NCBI RefSeq assembly: GCF_036345015.1
Contig: NZ_CP084098.1
Coordinates: 3,485,326 to 3,549,325 of the forward strand
Length of the DNA: 64,000 bases
From: Cyanobacterium sp. Dongsha4
GTDB taxonomy: Bacteria > Cyanobacteriota > Cyanobacteriia > Cyanobacteriales > Cyanobacteriaceae
Direction: 5' to 3'
Shown here: piece by piece, positions 63,934 to 64,000 of the stretch
Position numbering within the stretch: position 1 is the first letter of the stretch
Layout of the letters: each line of letters opens with the position of its first letter
The notes under the pieces: model-generated
The model's database searches: none
Seen by the model: the letters and a program-made list of their open reading frames with translations, nothing else
What the model was told of the DNA's origin: nothing
Translations under genes and position numbers: made by a program

Positions 63934-64000
63934 TATTTTCTCCTTTTTTCGGGTTAATCCTCCATCTAAGGTTGTTTAATTTCTTTAGCTAGAAACACCC

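Overview
The window is chromosomal DNA of a low-GC, phycobilisome-bearing cyanobacterium. The evidence is the many HIP1-type GCGATCGC sites, nblA, chlB, a cyAbrB regulator, a pilT-pilC pair and several cyanobacterial hypothetical proteins. Base composition and gene content fit a unicellular Cyanobacterium/Geminocystis-like lineage, but that placement is an inference. Most of the window is ordinary housekeeping DNA arranged as single genes or very short operons, with AT-rich spacers full of heptanucleotide repeats (STRRs).

Layout. 1-2.3 kb: the 5' part of sdhB, a cyAbrB regulator and a CPBP protease. 2.36-4.5 kb: an elongator tRNA-Met(CAT) gene interrupted in its anticodon stem by a 93-nt repeat-containing insert, then an unrecognised 625-aa protein with a TerD-like region. 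4.8-8.4 kb: ylqF, nadD, and an outer-membrane beta-barrel protein with a large, internally duplicated coiled coil. 8.5-13.3 kb: a complete group II intron (8596-11353, LtrA-type protein) inserted antisense into a DUF1254-type gene, which it breaks; a small exported protein lies upstream. 13.5-23.8 kb: purD, queF, tig, chlB, a FetB-type permease, menD and a PGM1-like ATP-grasp ligase. 23.8-27.8 kb: a complete IS982-family element, an orphan dndD and a MITE-like element. 27.8-39.3 kb: thioredoxin, an aminotransferase, a DUF4258/DUF2283 pair, nadC, lipA, a response regulator, AI-2E-type, MscS-type and MgtC-type membrane proteins, a second MITE copy, an FHA protein and pgl. 39.6-50.4 kb: a DinG-like protein, cobL, a NUDIX hydrolase, nblA, dnaX, an IS982-ended mini-element, ureD, a CYTH protein and tRNA-Cys. 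50.5-64 kb: pilT-pilC, rplU-rpmA, a Bax-inhibitor-1 protein, a PhzF protein, two Uma2 genes (one broken by a stop codon), clpB, pth, tsf and rpsB.

Functional groups: translation and ribosome assembly (rpsB-tsf, rplU-rpmA, ylqF, pth, tig, tRNAs); cofactors (nadD, nadC, lipA, cobL, menD, queF); photosynthetic acclimation (chlB, nblA); surface motility (pilT, pilC); proteostasis (clpB, tig).

The most unusual points are the tRNA-Met gene with an insert between positions 29 and 30, the antisense group II intron in the DUF1254 gene, the lone dndD beside an IS, the two-copy MITE with inverted ends and target duplications, and the barrel/coiled-coil protein. No CRISPR array, prophage or complete defence operon was seen.
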